Assembly (NCBI GenBank): GCA_002695005.1
Contig: NZNT01000026.1
Span: 248,001 to 312,000, forward strand
Length of the DNA stretch: 64,000 nt
Reading direction: 5' to 3'
Source of the DNA: Maritimibacter sp.
Lineage (GTDB): Bacteria > Pseudomonadota > Alphaproteobacteria > Rhodobacterales > Rhodobacteraceae
The position numbers and the translations under genes are program-made. The notes under the pieces are model-generated. The model searched no databases. It worked only from the letters and a program-made list of their open reading frames with translations, and was not told the origin of the DNA. Position 1 is the first letter of the stretch. The number at the start of each line of letters is the position of its first letter. Below are positions 1 to 9,141 of this stretch, one piece after another.

Positions 1-1278
1 AACCTCGACACGACCTACAGCTTCGACGAGAAAAAGCATTTCATTCTGCTGAAGGCCGACGCCAAAGGCGCGCCCGCGGTCAAGCTGGGCAAGGACGCGA
101 CATTCGCGGCCGAGGACGCCCACAAGCTCGACTTCGGTGACGACCTGCCCGACCGGATCAACCTGTCGGGGATCGAGTTCATCGGCGCCGACACCTCGGG
201 CACGGGCGGCGCAGAAACCTCGGTCGATCTTTCCGACTTCCTCGACACGCTCTTCGCGGAAACCGACGCGGCAGGTGCTATGGACATTCTGTCGATCAAC
301 GGTTCGCCCGCCGACACCTTCGCAGTGGTCTGGGAATACCTCGACGACGGCTATGTCGACGAAGGCTACTTTGCCTCGGTGAACGAGAACTTCGTGAGCC
401 TCGGCCTCGCCTATGCCGAGTTTCTCGCCGACGGGGGCACGCCGCTCACCGACATGATCGGCAAGTTCACCCCGGACGACGGCGACGCCAACGACACGCC
501 GGAGCGCCTCCAGTCCCTGCATGACAACATGCTGGGCAACCTGGGACGCGGCCCGATCGAAAGCCGGTTCGGCGCGGGCACACCCGAAGCCGAGGCCCTG
601 ATCGCCGCAGTCGAAGCCATCGACCCGGACCTGCTCGACCGCCCCTACTACTCGGGGAACGAGAGCGCCGAGGCAGCTTATGACGCTGTGCGCGAATACG
701 ACTACGACCACGGGTATGCGCGGACAGATTACGTCGAAACCTTCTTCGGCGAGGTCGATGGCCGGGCGACCGAGAACGGCGACGGGATCGAGATGATCTT
801 CGGCGACGGGAACTCCGACGACCACTATGCCGTGACCCGGCACGAAGGCGCAGGGGTCGAACTGGCGCTCAAGGCCAAGCTGCGCGGTGTCGGCGACCTC
901 GACCCGAACAATGTGGTCTACAACGCCGATGGAACGGCAGTGTTCACGGTCGAAGCGGACCCCGCCAGCACGGACCGCATGGAATGGAACATCGACTGGG
1001 CCGCGACCGTCACCGAGGCCGGTGACAACGACAGTTTCCAATTCAAGTTCCTCGCGGACGTCGACGGATCTGCGGCCGAGGACTTCGTCGATCTCACCGG
1101 GACCGGCGGGGAATACACCGATGGCGTCACGAAGCTCCAGAATTCGTGGAACTACGGCTTCTTCCTGGATTCCATGTTCGACACCACCGATGCGGAAGGC
1201 GATTACACCGTCCGGCTGGAAGCCTGGGATGACGGCGTCATGATCGTAGCGCAGGAAATCTACCTCGACGTGGTCTGA
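1..1278 (+). CDS. Acidic protein of unknown function, 5' end outside the window
   Basis: The reading frame is open from the first base, so only the last 425 residues are visible. The product is very rich in Asp and Glu and poor in Lys, as is common for exported proteins of marine bacteria. I see no transmembrane segment, no RTX nonapeptide repeats and no cysteine motif. The C-terminal 130 residues read like a beta-rich domain (alternating hydrophobic strands with D/G turns), ending in YLDVV. I do not recognise the family. It converges on the fasciclin gene, with a strong hairpin between the two stops. Confidence 0.7.
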   Translation, partial: NLDTTYSFDEKKHFILLKADAKGAPAVKLGKDATFAAEDAHKLDFGDDLPDRINLSGIEFIGADTSGTGGAETSVDLSDFLDTLFAETDAAGAMDILSINGSPADTFAVVWEYLDDGYVDEGYFASVNENFVSLGLAYAEFLADGGTPLTDMIGKFTPDDGDANDTPERLQSLHDNMLGNLGRGPIESRFGAGTPEAEALIAAVEAIDPDLLDRPYYSGNESAEAAYDAVREYDYDHGYARTDYVETFFGEVDGRATENGDGIEMIFGDGNSDDHYAVTRHEGAGVELALKAKLRGVGDLDPNNVVYNADGTAVFTVEADPASTDRMEWNIDWAATVTEAGDNDSFQFKFLADVDGSAAEDFVDLTGTGGEYTDGVTKLQNSWNYGFFLDSMFDTTDAEGDYTVRLEAWDDGVMIVAQEIYLDVV

Positions 1279-1297
1279 CCTAGCCGACCGCGCAGGA

Positions 1298-1327
1298 AAA
1301 AGCCGCCCGGACATGGCCCGGGCGGCT
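1298..1327 (-). terminator. Rho-independent terminator of the fasciclin gene
   Basis: A perfect 10-bp stem (AGCCGCCCGG with CCGGGCGGCT) and a short loop lie between the two convergent stop codons. Read on the minus strand the stem is followed by TTTTT, a classical intrinsic terminator for the fasciclin gene. On the plus strand the T tract is missing, so it serves the upstream plus-strand gene less well. Confidence 0.8.
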
Positions 1328-1359
1328 CTCGCTCAGATACAGTGAGCTGATCGGTCCGC

Positions 1360-1920
1360 TTACTGCGCGGGCAGAAGCACGGTGTCGATGACGTGGATCA
1401 CGCCGTTCGACTGCTTGACGTCGGCGATGGTGACGTTGGCCACGTTGCCGTTTTCGTCTTCGATCATGATGTCGTCACCTTCGTAGGTGACGCTCAGCGT
1501 GCACGGGCCCACGGTGTCGACCGGGTGCGTGCCGCCGTCATCGTCGACCATACCCATGATGGCGTCCGACATGGCGTTGGCCGCGACCACATGGCAGGTC
1601 AGCACGTTGGTGAGCATTTCCTTGTTCTCCGGCTTCAGCAGGTCATCGACCGTGCCGTCCGGGAGCTTCTCGAACGCCGCGTTGGTCGGCGCGAAAACGG
1701 TGAACGGGCCTTCGCCCGAGAGCGTCTCCACGAGGCCGGCCGCCTTGACGGCCGCGACGAGCGTGGTGTGATCTTCGGAGTTCACCGCGTTTTCCACGAT
1801 GTTCTGGTCTGCCGGCATCTCGGCGCCGCCCACCATCGGGTTGCCGCCTTCATGGCTGGCAGCGAAAGCGGGCACGGTGAGAGCGGCGAGGGCCGCAGCG
1901 GCTACAGTCGTCTTGAACAT
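1360..1920 (-). CDS. Secreted fasciclin (FAS1) domain protein
   Basis: This 186-residue protein starts with a clear Sec signal peptide ending in AFAASHEGG. One FAS1 domain fills the rest: the H1-like segment 'LVAAVKAAGLVETL', the hallmark 'GPFTVFAPTNAAFEKLP', and the C-terminal H2 box 'SNGVIHVIDTVLLP'. FAS1 proteins are extracytoplasmic and mediate adhesion or surface interactions. Their specific role in roseobacters is not settled. The start is supported by GGAGGA 7 nt upstream. It is transcribed alone, divergently from the sulfurylase gene and ending at a strong terminator. Confidence 0.93.
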   Translation of the reverse strand: MFKTTVAAAALAALTVPAFAASHEGGNPMVGGAEMPADQNIVENAVNSEDHTTLVAAVKAAGLVETLSGEGPFTVFAPTNAAFEKLPDGTVDDLLKPENKEMLTNVLTCHVVAANAMSDAIMGMVDDDGGTHPVDTVGPCTLSVTYEGDDIMIEDENGNVANVTIADVKQSNGVIHVIDTVLLPAQ

Positions 1921-2239
1921 TGTATGTCCTCCTTGTCAGTTGATGCGATTTGCTATCGAACACTGAAGGTACGGGTGGCGGATGGCCGGTAGTTTCACCA
2001 CAAGGTTCACGCCTGCGTGATAAGCGGGACTCGATTTCTCTTATCCTTCGGGAAGGATAAATCCGGCCCATCGCCGTCGCTCCGGGCAGAACGCGGTTTC
2101 GCTGCAACGCAGCATCGCGGGACGTCGCTCTTCTTTTCGCCTGCCCTGCCCCACGGGTTGCCAACCGGGCCCGCGCGGGGATACATGCCCCCGACCGTAT
2201 TCCGAGGTCCCGATTACAACACGAAAAGGCCGTCGCGAC
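1921..2239. other. 319-bp intergenic region between divergent genes
   Basis: This region holds the promoters of the fasciclin gene and of the ATP sulfurylase/APS kinase gene. The only structure I see is the palindrome at 2041-2060, annotated separately. No small ORF with a credible ribosome site was found. Confidence 0.6.
2041..2060. promoter_or_regulatory. Perfect 9-bp inverted repeat upstream of sat, possible operator
   Basis: TTATCCTTC and GAAGGATAA are separated by two bases, about 180 nt before the start of the sulfurylase gene. There is no T tract, which speaks against a terminator. The size and symmetry suit binding of a dimeric regulator, but the regulator is unknown. Confidence 0.4.
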
Positions 2240-3952
2240 ATGTTGCCCAACCTCGCCCCCATTCCCGAGCTTTATGTTTCCTACGAAAGCGCCCAGAAAC
2301 TGAAGGTGGAGGCCGGCGATCTCGTCTCGTGGGACCTCACCCCGCGCCAGATCTGCGACCTCGAACTCCTGATGAACGGCGGCTTCAACCCGCTCAAGGG
2401 CTTCCTGTCCGAAGCCGACTACGACGGCGTGGTCGAGAACATGCGCATGGCCGACGGCACGCTCTGGCCGATCCCGATCACGCTCGACGTGTCCGAGGAT
2501 TTCGCGGCCAACCTCACCGAAGGTCAGGACATCGCGCTGCGCGATCAGGAGGGCGTGATCCTCGCCACCATGACCGTCACCGACAACTGGGTGCCCAACA
2601 AGGCGCGCGAGGCCGAGAAGGTCTTTGGCGCCGACGACAGCGCCCACCCGGCGGTGAACTACCTGCACAACCACGCGGGCAAGGTCTATCTCGGCGGCCC
2701 CGTGACGGGCATCCAGCAGCCGGTGCATTACGACTTCCGCGCCCGTCGCGACACGCCCAACGAGCTGCGCGCCTTCTTCCGCAAGATGGGCTGGCGCCGC
2801 GTCGTGGCCTTCCAGACCCGCAACCCGCTCCATCGCGCGCACCAGGAACTGACCTTCCGCGCCGCCAAGGAAGCGCAGGCCAACCTGCTGATCCACCCGG
2901 TCGTGGGCCTGACCAAGCCGGGCGACGTCGACCACTTCACCCGCGTGCGCTGCTACGAGGCGGTGCTGGACAAGTACCCGCAGTCCACCACGACCATGTC
3001 GCTCCTCAACCTCGCCATGCGCATGGCCGGCCCGCGTGAGGCCGTCTGGCACGGGCTCATCCGCCGCAACCACGGCGTGACCCACCTCATCGTCGGCCGC
3101 GACCACGCGGGCCCCGGCAAGAACTCGGCGGGCGAGGATTTCTACGGCCCCTACGATGCCCAGGACCTCTTCCGCGAGCATCAGGATGAAATCGGCGTCG
3201 AAATGGTGGACTTCAAGCACATGGTCTATGTGCAGGAACGCGCCCAGTACGAACCCGCCGACGAGATCGAGGACAAGGATGACGTCACCATCCTCAACAT
3301 CTCCGGCACCGAACTGCGCCGCCGCCTGCAGGAAGGTCTGGAAATCCCCGAGTGGTTCTCCTTCCCCGAAGTGGTCAAGGAACTGCGCCGCACGCGCCCG
3401 CCGCGCTCGCAGCAGGGCTTCACCGTGTTCTTCACCGGCTTCTCCGGCTCCGGGAAATCGACCATCGCCAACGCGCTTATGGTCAAGCTGATGGAGATGG
3501 GCGGCCGCCCCGTGACGCTGCTTGACGGTGACATCGTGCGCAAGAACCTGTCGTCGGAGCTTGGCTTCTCGAAAGAGCACCGCGACCTCAACATCCGCCG
3601 CATCGGCTATGTGGCGAGCGAGATCACCAAGAACGGTGGCATCGCCATCTGCGCCCCCATCGCCCCCTACGCGGCCACCCGCCGCGCGGTGCGCGAGGAC
3701 GTGGAACAGTTCGGCGCCTTTGTCGAGGTCCACGTCGCCACCTCCATCGAGGAATGCGAACGCCGCGACCGCAAGGGGCTCTACAAGCTGGCCCGCGAAG
3801 GCAAGATCAAGGAGTTCACCGGGATCTCCGACCCCTACGACGTCCCCGCCGACCCGGAACTGCGCGTCGAGACCGAGAACGTCGACGTCGACAACTGCGC
3901 GCATCAGGTGATCCTGAAGCTCGAAAGCATGGGCCTGATCGCGGGGCAGTAA
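2240..3952 (+). CDS. sat: Bifunctional ATP sulfurylase / APS kinase
   Basis: This 570-residue fusion activates sulfate in two steps, first to APS and then to PAPS. The N-terminal part (to about residue 385) is a Sat-type sulfurylase, with the substrate loop QTRNPLHRAH near residues 192-201 and GRDHAG near 286. The C-terminal part is an APS kinase with P-loop GFSGSGKS at 400-407 and the DGD motif after it. Both active sites look intact, unlike fungal sulfurylases whose kinase-like domain is regulatory. No cysH or cysDN gene adjoins it, so its sulfate-reduction partners must be elsewhere. The ATG start has only a weak AAAGG upstream. Confidence 0.96.
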   Translation: MLPNLAPIPELYVSYESAQKLKVEAGDLVSWDLTPRQICDLELLMNGGFNPLKGFLSEADYDGVVENMRMADGTLWPIPITLDVSEDFAANLTEGQDIALRDQEGVILATMTVTDNWVPNKAREAEKVFGADDSAHPAVNYLHNHAGKVYLGGPVTGIQQPVHYDFRARRDTPNELRAFFRKMGWRRVVAFQTRNPLHRAHQELTFRAAKEAQANLLIHPVVGLTKPGDVDHFTRVRCYEAVLDKYPQSTTTMSLLNLAMRMAGPREAVWHGLIRRNHGVTHLIVGRDHAGPGKNSAGEDFYGPYDAQDLFREHQDEIGVEMVDFKHMVYVQERAQYEPADEIEDKDDVTILNISGTELRRRLQEGLEIPEWFSFPEVVKELRRTRPPRSQQGFTVFFTGFSGSGKSTIANALMVKLMEMGGRPVTLLDGDIVRKNLSSELGFSKEHRDLNIRRIGYVASEITKNGGIAICAPIAPYAATRRAVREDVEQFGAFVEVHVATSIEECERRDRKGLYKLAREGKIKEFTGISDPYDVPADPELRVETENVDVDNCAHQVILKLESMGLIAGQ

Positions 3953-3980
3953 TCTCTGCGGTTCATGTCAGGAAGATTGG

Positions 3981-4010
3981 AAACCGGGGCCTGTGGGTCC
4001 CGGTTTTTTT
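3981..4010 (+). terminator. Intrinsic terminator after sat
   Basis: AAACCGGG pairs with CCCGGTTT over a short loop, followed by a run of T. It lies 29 nt after the sat stop and separates it from the convergent MaoC gene. Confidence 0.85.
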
Positions 4011-4053
4011 GTGGGCACACATGCCGGAAAGCGCGTTCAGGCCGGTGGCCGGA

Positions 4054-4506
4054 TCAACCATCCGTCCGTGCGGCGATCATGGCGGTCGAAACCATGCTGA
4101 ACACTGTCTCGTCTTTCTGGTTGGTCATCCAGATGCGCGTTGTCACCAGGCCCTTGCGGGGATTGGAACGCGAGCGGCGAAGCGCCGTCGTCTCCCGGTG
4201 TGCGGTCAGTCGGTCGCCTGGACGCACGACCGCGCTCCACCGCACCTCATCAGTTCCAAGGCCCATCGTGGGATTGCCGCCGTAGCCGCCCGCCTCGATG
4301 AACAGCTTCAACGTCAGCGCCATGATCATCATCCCAGACGCGATGATCGTTCCATGCGGTCCCTCGGCTGCGGCCACGGGATCGATGTGCATCGACTGTG
4401 GATCGAATTCCTGCGCATAGGCGATCATTTTCGCCTCATCCATTTCGATCTCGCCGCTATGCCAGAGGCCGCCGACCGACAGGTCTTCGAAATAGATCGG
4501 TGTCAT
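4054..4506 (-). CDS. MaoC-family (R)-enoyl-CoA hydratase / dehydratase
   Basis: This 150-residue hotdog-fold protein carries the hydratase-2 signature 'FDPQSMHIDP', which supplies the catalytic Asp and His. MaoC enzymes hydrate 2-enoyl-CoA thioesters. It is the last gene of the TAXI-TRAP operon, 46 nt after the isomerase gene. That placement suggests it acts on the CoA thioester of the imported acid. The frame is open further upstream, but the upstream translation is out-of-frame isomerase sequence, and MTPIYFEDL is the natural N-terminus. The substrate cannot be told from sequence. Confidence 0.88.
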   Translation of the reverse strand: MTPIYFEDLSVGGLWHSGEIEMDEAKMIAYAQEFDPQSMHIDPVAAAEGPHGTIIASGMMIMALTLKLFIEAGGYGGNPTMGLGTDEVRWSAVVRPGDRLTAHRETTALRRSRSNPRKGLVTTRIWMTNQKDETVFSMVSTAMIAARTDG

Positions 4507-4552
4507 GCGGTGCCTTTCAGTCGTGAATGTCGCGGCGGCAGGTCCGGTGCCT

Positions 4553-5179
4553 CTACCATGGTCCCTGCTGGAGCCACTCTTCGAGAAGCTCCATCTTTTC
4601 GACGCCGAAGAACGGCTCGTCTCCGACACGGAAGAACGGTGAGCCGAACACGCCTTTCGCGACCGCGTCGTCGGTTGCTTCGCGCAACAGCGCGGCGGCG
4701 CTGCCATCGTCGAGTGCGGCGCGCAGGTCGGCGATGTCTGCCCCACCCGCCTGTGCGCAGCCCAACGCGACATCCAGATCGCCGATGTCGCGATCCTCGA
4801 TCCAGTAAGCGTGAAACAGGTTCCGGGCGACCGGTTTCGCCGTGTCCGGCCGGTGCGCCCGCAGCCAATGAAAGATCCGCCCCGCCGGTAGCGGGTTCGC
4901 CGGCTCCTGCCCGAACGCGCGGCCGAGTTCGATGCCGTGGCGCCTGCAATAGCGGCGCGCGTCGCGTTGCGCATAGGCGCTTTTCAGTGGCGTTTTCGGC
5001 ACCGGGGGCAGGCCCATCACCTTCATGATCGTCACGCCCGTGAGAAACGAGTGCCATTGGGTGCGGTAGCCGTGACGGGCGGCCAGTTCGTCGATCCGCA
5101 AACTCGCCAGATAACCGAAGGGCGAGATGAAATCGAAGTAGAAGTGGACGACCGGCTCAGCCCCCGCATCCCCGGTCAT
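4553..5179 (-). CDS. 2-hydroxychromene-2-carboxylate isomerase-like DsbA-fold protein
   Basis: This 208-residue protein belongs to the kappa-class GST / DsbA-like family that includes HCCA isomerase of naphthalene catabolism. The N-terminus 'FYFDFISPFGYLA' has the Ser-Pro active-site turn where DsbA has CxxC, and the C-terminus has 'GVFGSPFFRVGDEPFFGVEKM'. Known members isomerise with glutathione. Its ATG overlaps the TRAP permease stop by 4 nt, so the two are translationally coupled. The context suggests a ring-derived or unsaturated acid as substrate. This is inference. Confidence 0.85.
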   Translation of the reverse strand: MTGDAGAEPVVHFYFDFISPFGYLASLRIDELAARHGYRTQWHSFLTGVTIMKVMGLPPVPKTPLKSAYAQRDARRYCRRHGIELGRAFGQEPANPLPAGRIFHWLRAHRPDTAKPVARNLFHAYWIEDRDIGDLDVALGCAQAGGADIADLRAALDDGSAAALLREATDDAVAKGVFGSPFFRVGDEPFFGVEKMELLEEWLQQGPW

Positions 5180-7119
5180 GGTTGATGCACCGGCTGCGCA
5201 CGCCCGAACAACAGTTCGTAGGCCACAAGTCCCGCGCCAAGCGCGACACCGGCGAGATCGGTGAGGTATGCCCCCTCGAAAGCACCGGCGGGGACGAGCG
5301 CCATCAGCCCGCTCAACCCGATAACGGCCCGGCGAAATGGCGCGAGCGGGCGCACCAGATAACCGGTCATCGCGACCGAGCCGAGGAACACACCGGCGAC
5401 CGCCGTCGTGGCGGCAAGCGCGCTTTCGGCGACGGTGCCCTGAAGCACGAGGGCCGGAGAGAACACGAAGAGGAAGGGCACGATATAGGCGGTCCATCCA
5501 TAGCGCATGGAGGCGAGCGCGGTTGCGATGGGCTCAGCCCGCGCGATCGAGGCGGCGGCATAGGCGGCGACCGCCACGGGCGGCGTGAGGAACGACAGAA
5601 GCCCGAAATACATCACGAAGAGATGCGCCGCGATCGGTTTGACGCCGACCTCGATCAACGCAGGTGCGACGAGCGCGGCGAGCAAGACATAGACACCGAC
5701 AGTCGGAAGGCCCATGCCGAGCACGATGCAGACGGCCCCGGCGATCAGCAGCAGCAGCAAGAGGCTGTCGCCGCCGACTGCGACCAGGGCGAGCGTCAGG
5801 TTGAACCCGAGGCCGGACAGCGACAGAACGCCGATCACGATGCCCGCGCCGGCGCAGATCAGCACGATGTCGAGCGCCGACATGCCCGTCGACACAAGGC
5901 CACGACGCACCGCGGTGAACGTCGGGCGCTTGCCTTGGTAGCCAAAGGCGAACGCCACCACCAGCAGGGTGACGATGGCCCAGACCGCGGCCATCTGCGG
6001 TTGCCAGTTGAACCGGAACAGGCCCATCACGAGGACGACGAAGGGCAGCAGGAAATGCCAGCCGTCCTTCAATACCTTGCCGAGGCGCGGCAGTTCAGAG
6101 GCCGGGACCGCCGCGATGCCGGACTTGCCGGCGTCGAGGTCCACGACGAAGAAGAGCGCAACGTAATACAGCAGCGCCGGCACGAGTGCGGCGAGCAGGA
6201 CCTCGGCATAGGTGATCTGCAGAAACTCGGCGATCAGGAACGCCGACGCGCCCATCACCGGGGGCATCAACTGGCCGCCGGTCGAGGCGACAGCCTCGAT
6301 CCCGCCGGCCCGGGCCGGGGAATACCCGGCGCGCTTCATCCACGGGATGGTGACCACGCCGGAGGCCACCACATTCGCCACGGCGCTGCCCGAGATTGTG
6401 CCGAATAGGGATGAGGCGACGACCGCGATCTTGGCCGAGCCGCCGCGGAACCGGCCCATCAGGGCCAGCGACAGATCCGACAGGAACTGCGCCCCGCCCG
6501 TGACGCTCAGAAGCGCACCGAAGAGGAGGTAGGCGATCACCACCGTGCAGGCGACGATAATCGGCAGGCCGAGCATACCGTTCAGGTCGATCGCGATGAC
6601 GGCGGCCAGCCGCTCGATATCCGAGCCACGGCCTTCGAGTATGCCGGGCACGAGGTCGCCGAACAGACCATAGAGCAAGAAGACGACGATGATCGCCGGA
6701 AGCGCCCAGCCGGATGAGCGGCGCAGGGCTTCGATCGTCAGGACGATCACCACGAGGCCGGCGGCGACACCATCGGGCGGGCGCATCAGCACCAGATCGA
6801 CAAGGTCGGGAATGCGCACCGCGAGGTAGGCACCGGCCGCGAAACCCACGAGCCCGAGGATGATGTCATACCACGGCGGGGAGCTTCTACGCGCCCCCCG
6901 CCGCAGGGGTAGGGCCACGAAGGCCAGAAGCAGCGAAATCGCGAGCATACCGGCCACGAATTGCTGCGCGACGATCAGAACACCGACACTGCGGAACAGG
7001 TCCGCCCCCCAGGCGACGGATCCGGCTGTCAAAAGGATGCCCAAGGCGGCGACGATGCGCCGCGCGGGGCCTTTCAGAACCGGGGTGTCAGTCGCCTCGG
7101 GGTCCAATGCCGTCGTCAT
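5176..7119 (-). CDS. TRAP transporter fused permease (TAXI type)
   Basis: This 647-residue integral membrane protein joins the small (DctQ-like) and large (DctM-like) TRAP subunits in one chain with well over a dozen hydrophobic segments. The large-subunit signature is visible around 'GTISGSAVANVVASGVVTIPWMKRAGYSPARAGG' shortened here as GTISGSAVANVVASG and the following 'GIEAVASTGGQLMPP'. Such fusions work with TAXI-family binding proteins and move organic acids by ion symport. The gene follows the TAXI gene by 28 nt and overlaps the isomerase gene. Confidence 0.93.
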   Translation of the reverse strand: MTTALDPEATDTPVLKGPARRIVAALGILLTAGSVAWGADLFRSVGVLIVAQQFVAGMLAISLLLAFVALPLRRGARRSSPPWYDIILGLVGFAAGAYLAVRIPDLVDLVLMRPPDGVAAGLVVIVLTIEALRRSSGWALPAIIVVFLLYGLFGDLVPGILEGRGSDIERLAAVIAIDLNGMLGLPIIVACTVVIAYLLFGALLSVTGGAQFLSDLSLALMGRFRGGSAKIAVVASSLFGTISGSAVANVVASGVVTIPWMKRAGYSPARAGGIEAVASTGGQLMPPVMGASAFLIAEFLQITYAEVLLAALVPALLYYVALFFVVDLDAGKSGIAAVPASELPRLGKVLKDGWHFLLPFVVLVMGLFRFNWQPQMAAVWAIVTLLVVAFAFGYQGKRPTFTAVRRGLVSTGMSALDIVLICAGAGIVIGVLSLSGLGFNLTLALVAVGGDSLLLLLLIAGAVCIVLGMGLPTVGVYVLLAALVAPALIEVGVKPIAAHLFVMYFGLLSFLTPPVAVAAYAAASIARAEPIATALASMRYGWTAYIVPFLFVFSPALVLQGTVAESALAATTAVAGVFLGSVAMTGYLVRPLAPFRRAVIGLSGLMALVPAGAFEGAYLTDLAGVALGAGLVAYELLFGRAQPVHQP

Positions 7120-7147
7120 GTCCGTTTACTGCCGTGCCGTGCGCGGA

Positions 7148-8107
7148 TCAGTTCGCGATCGACAGGCCGATTTCCTCGAAATACCTCACCGCACCCGGGT
7201 GATACTCGACCGGCGCGAGGTCCTTGTACATCGCATCGGGGGCGAAGGCGCGGAAGGCGGGGAACGCGGCGGCGAGGGCATCCTTGTTCTCGTGCAGCCC
7301 TTTCGTGACCTCGTAGATCGTATCCTCAGACGTCTCGGCGCTGGCAAAGGTGATGGCGTCGAAGGCCATGATCTGCGTGGGCTCCATGATGCCGACGTTG
7401 TTGCCGCCCGGCGCGACTTCGAGGAAGTAGCCCTGGGGCAGGTGTTCGCGCATCGCGGCGAGGTTCTCGTCCGAAGCCTCGAAGGGCAGAGCGCGCACAC
7501 CGCCAACGGCCGCATCCACTTCACTGACCTTGGCCGCGCCAACGGCGAAGAAGAAGGCGTCGACCTTGCCGGTCGCAAAATCGTTCGCCCCGGCAACCGT
7601 ATTTGCCACGGGCACGAGGTCCACGTCGTCTTTTGAAAGATCGCTGGCCGCATAGATCGCGTCCATCATCGTGACGGCGATCTGCTGGCTGCTGTAGCTG
7701 CCCGGCAGCGACCGGCCCGCGAGGTCGGCGAGGCTTTCGATGTCCGAGTCCTCACGCACGAAAATCGCGAAGCGCAGGGGAAACATCACGCCAACGGCGC
7801 GCAGGCCGGGCTGCGGGCGGTCGCTGAAGTGTTCGGTTCCCTGAATGGCCACGTTGACCTCGTGCACCGTCCCGACGCCAAGGTCGATGTCGCCCTCGCT
7901 CACGGCGGGGATATAGACGTTGGCGCTCGCGAACGGCTGCAACGTCGCGCGGATGCCCGCCTCTTCGTTGATGACCTTGGTTACGGCCGAGGCCGACGAG
8001 TGGAACAGCGTGCCGGGGCTTGCAGTGCCGACGGCGATCATCTGGGCGGCGAGCGGTGAGGCCGCCATTCCGGCGGACAGCGCGGCTGCGTAAAACAGTG
8101 TCTTCAT
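7148..8107 (-). CDS. TAXI-family TRAP transporter substrate-binding protein
   Basis: This 319-residue periplasmic protein has a signal peptide ending in PLAAQ. The mature part shows the TAXI pattern: an early 'GTASPGTLFHSSASAVTKVIN' segment split here as GTASPGTLF, then 'LAGRSLPGSYSSQQ' and a conserved middle region. It is the first gene of the importer operon and has GGAGGA 5-10 nt before its ATG. It would deliver a carboxylic acid to the adjacent fused permease. A LysR-type site lies about 115 nt upstream of its start. Confidence 0.93.
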   Translation of the reverse strand: MKTLFYAAALSAGMAASPLAAQMIAVGTASPGTLFHSSASAVTKVINEEAGIRATLQPFASANVYIPAVSEGDIDLGVGTVHEVNVAIQGTEHFSDRPQPGLRAVGVMFPLRFAIFVREDSDIESLADLAGRSLPGSYSSQQIAVTMMDAIYAASDLSKDDVDLVPVANTVAGANDFATGKVDAFFFAVGAAKVSEVDAAVGGVRALPFEASDENLAAMREHLPQGYFLEVAPGGNNVGIMEPTQIMAFDAITFASAETSEDTIYEVTKGLHENKDALAAAFPAFRAFAPDAMYKDLAPVEYHPGAVRYFEEIGLSIAN

Positions 8108-8210
8108 GGGTCTCCTCCAGGTTGGTCAAGGTCCCGCGCTTGTGGGCTGCGCCGGTTTCCTCCATCACTCAGCATGCCGGACGCGGCGGCGGGGTGCATA
8201 GAAGCTGCCG

Positions 8211-8238
8211 TCGAACAAGATGTTCGAAATTCGGAACA
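8211..8238. promoter_or_regulatory. Candidate LysR-type sites upstream of the TAXI-TRAP operon
   Basis: Two overlapping inverted repeats are visible: TCGAACA-AGA-TGTTCGA (8211-8227) and TGTTC-N8-GAACA (8221-8238). The second has the same half-sites and spacing as the site between the LysR and ligase genes at 9142-9158. It sits between the LysR stop codon and the TAXI start, as expected for a regulator of the importer operon. Confidence 0.5.
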
Positions 8239-8245
8239 CTCGGCA

Positions 8246-9124
8246 TCAGGCGTGCTCCTTCAGGAACACTGAAATCCGGTCGAGAAAGAGCTTCGATTTG
8301 CGTGTCGCATAGCGTCTCTCAAGATAGGTGGCACTGAGCATCAGCGACGGCGCGCGCCACCCCACGTCGAGCGCAACAAGCTCGCCCGCCGCGACGCTGC
8401 TGCGGCACAGGAAGTCCGGCAACAGTCCGATCCCCAGCCCGTCGCGCACCATGCCATGCACCACATCCGCGCTGTTCACGACCGCTCGCGGGCGGCTGAT
8501 GTCCATGTCCGGGGGCCAGACCGCGTCGCGTTTCTGGTAGTAGTGCATGACGATCTCGTGGTCCCTCAGATCGGCCACGCTTTCGGGTGTGCCGTACCGG
8601 TCGAGGTAGGCGGGCGCGGCATAGAGGTGCCGGTCAAGCCATGCGAGGCGCCGTGTCGGCTGGAACGTTTCGCGGGGTTCGCCGAAATGGATCGCGATGT
8701 CGAAGGCTTCCTCGGTCAGGTCGACCCAGCGATTGTGCGCTTCGATCTCCAGCCGCAGGCCGGGGTTTTCCTCGGCGAAGGCCGACAGCATCGGGCCGCT
8801 CCAGCTCATCAGGAAAACGGGCATGCTCAGTCTGAGCGCGCCGCGCATTCCGCCTTGCATTTCCGCAGCCTGAAAGTTGGCGTCCTCGAGCTCGGCGGCG
8901 ATGATCTCGCACCGGGCATGAACCGCCGTGCCGATCTCGGTCAGGCTGAGCCGGCGGGTGCCGCGCCTGAGAAGCGTCGCACCGAATTGCCGTTCGAGCG
9001 CCCGCAGCTTCCGGCTGATCGTCGACTTCGGCATGTCCATCTCGGCCGCGGCGCGGTTGATGCTGCCCGCGTTGTAGGTTCGGTAGAACAGCATCATCGC
9101 GTTCAGGTCGATATCGGACGTCAT
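8246..9124 (-). CDS. LysR-family transcriptional regulator
   Basis: This protein of about 292 residues has an N-terminal winged helix-turn-helix ('GSINRAAAEMDMPKSTISRK') followed by a LysR substrate-binding domain. The frame could begin at a TTG at 9139, but the ATG at 9124 gives the usual LysR N-terminus and has a G-rich ribosome site just before it. It is divergent from the acyl-CoA ligase and directly upstream of the importer operon, so it is the likely regulator of both. The inducer is probably the imported acid or its CoA ester (inference). Confidence 0.92.
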   Translation of the reverse strand: MTSDIDLNAMMLFYRTYNAGSINRAAAEMDMPKSTISRKLRALERQFGATLLRRGTRRLSLTEIGTAVHARCEIIAAELEDANFQAAEMQGGMRGALRLSMPVFLMSWSGPMLSAFAEENPGLRLEIEAHNRWVDLTEEAFDIAIHFGEPRETFQPTRRLAWLDRHLYAAPAYLDRYGTPESVADLRDHEIVMHYYQKRDAVWPPDMDISRPRAVVNSADVVHGMVRDGLGIGLLPDFLCRSSVAAGELVALDVGWRAPSLMLSATYLERRYATRKSKLFLDRISVFLKEHA

Positions 9125-9141
9125 GGCACGGCCCCCCAATG

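Noticed and set aside
1850-3904. 684-residue open frame antisense to the sulfurylase gene
   Set aside because: Repetitive Val/Ala/Gly/His/Asp composition and no family similarity; it arises from high third-position GC of the real gene on the other strand.
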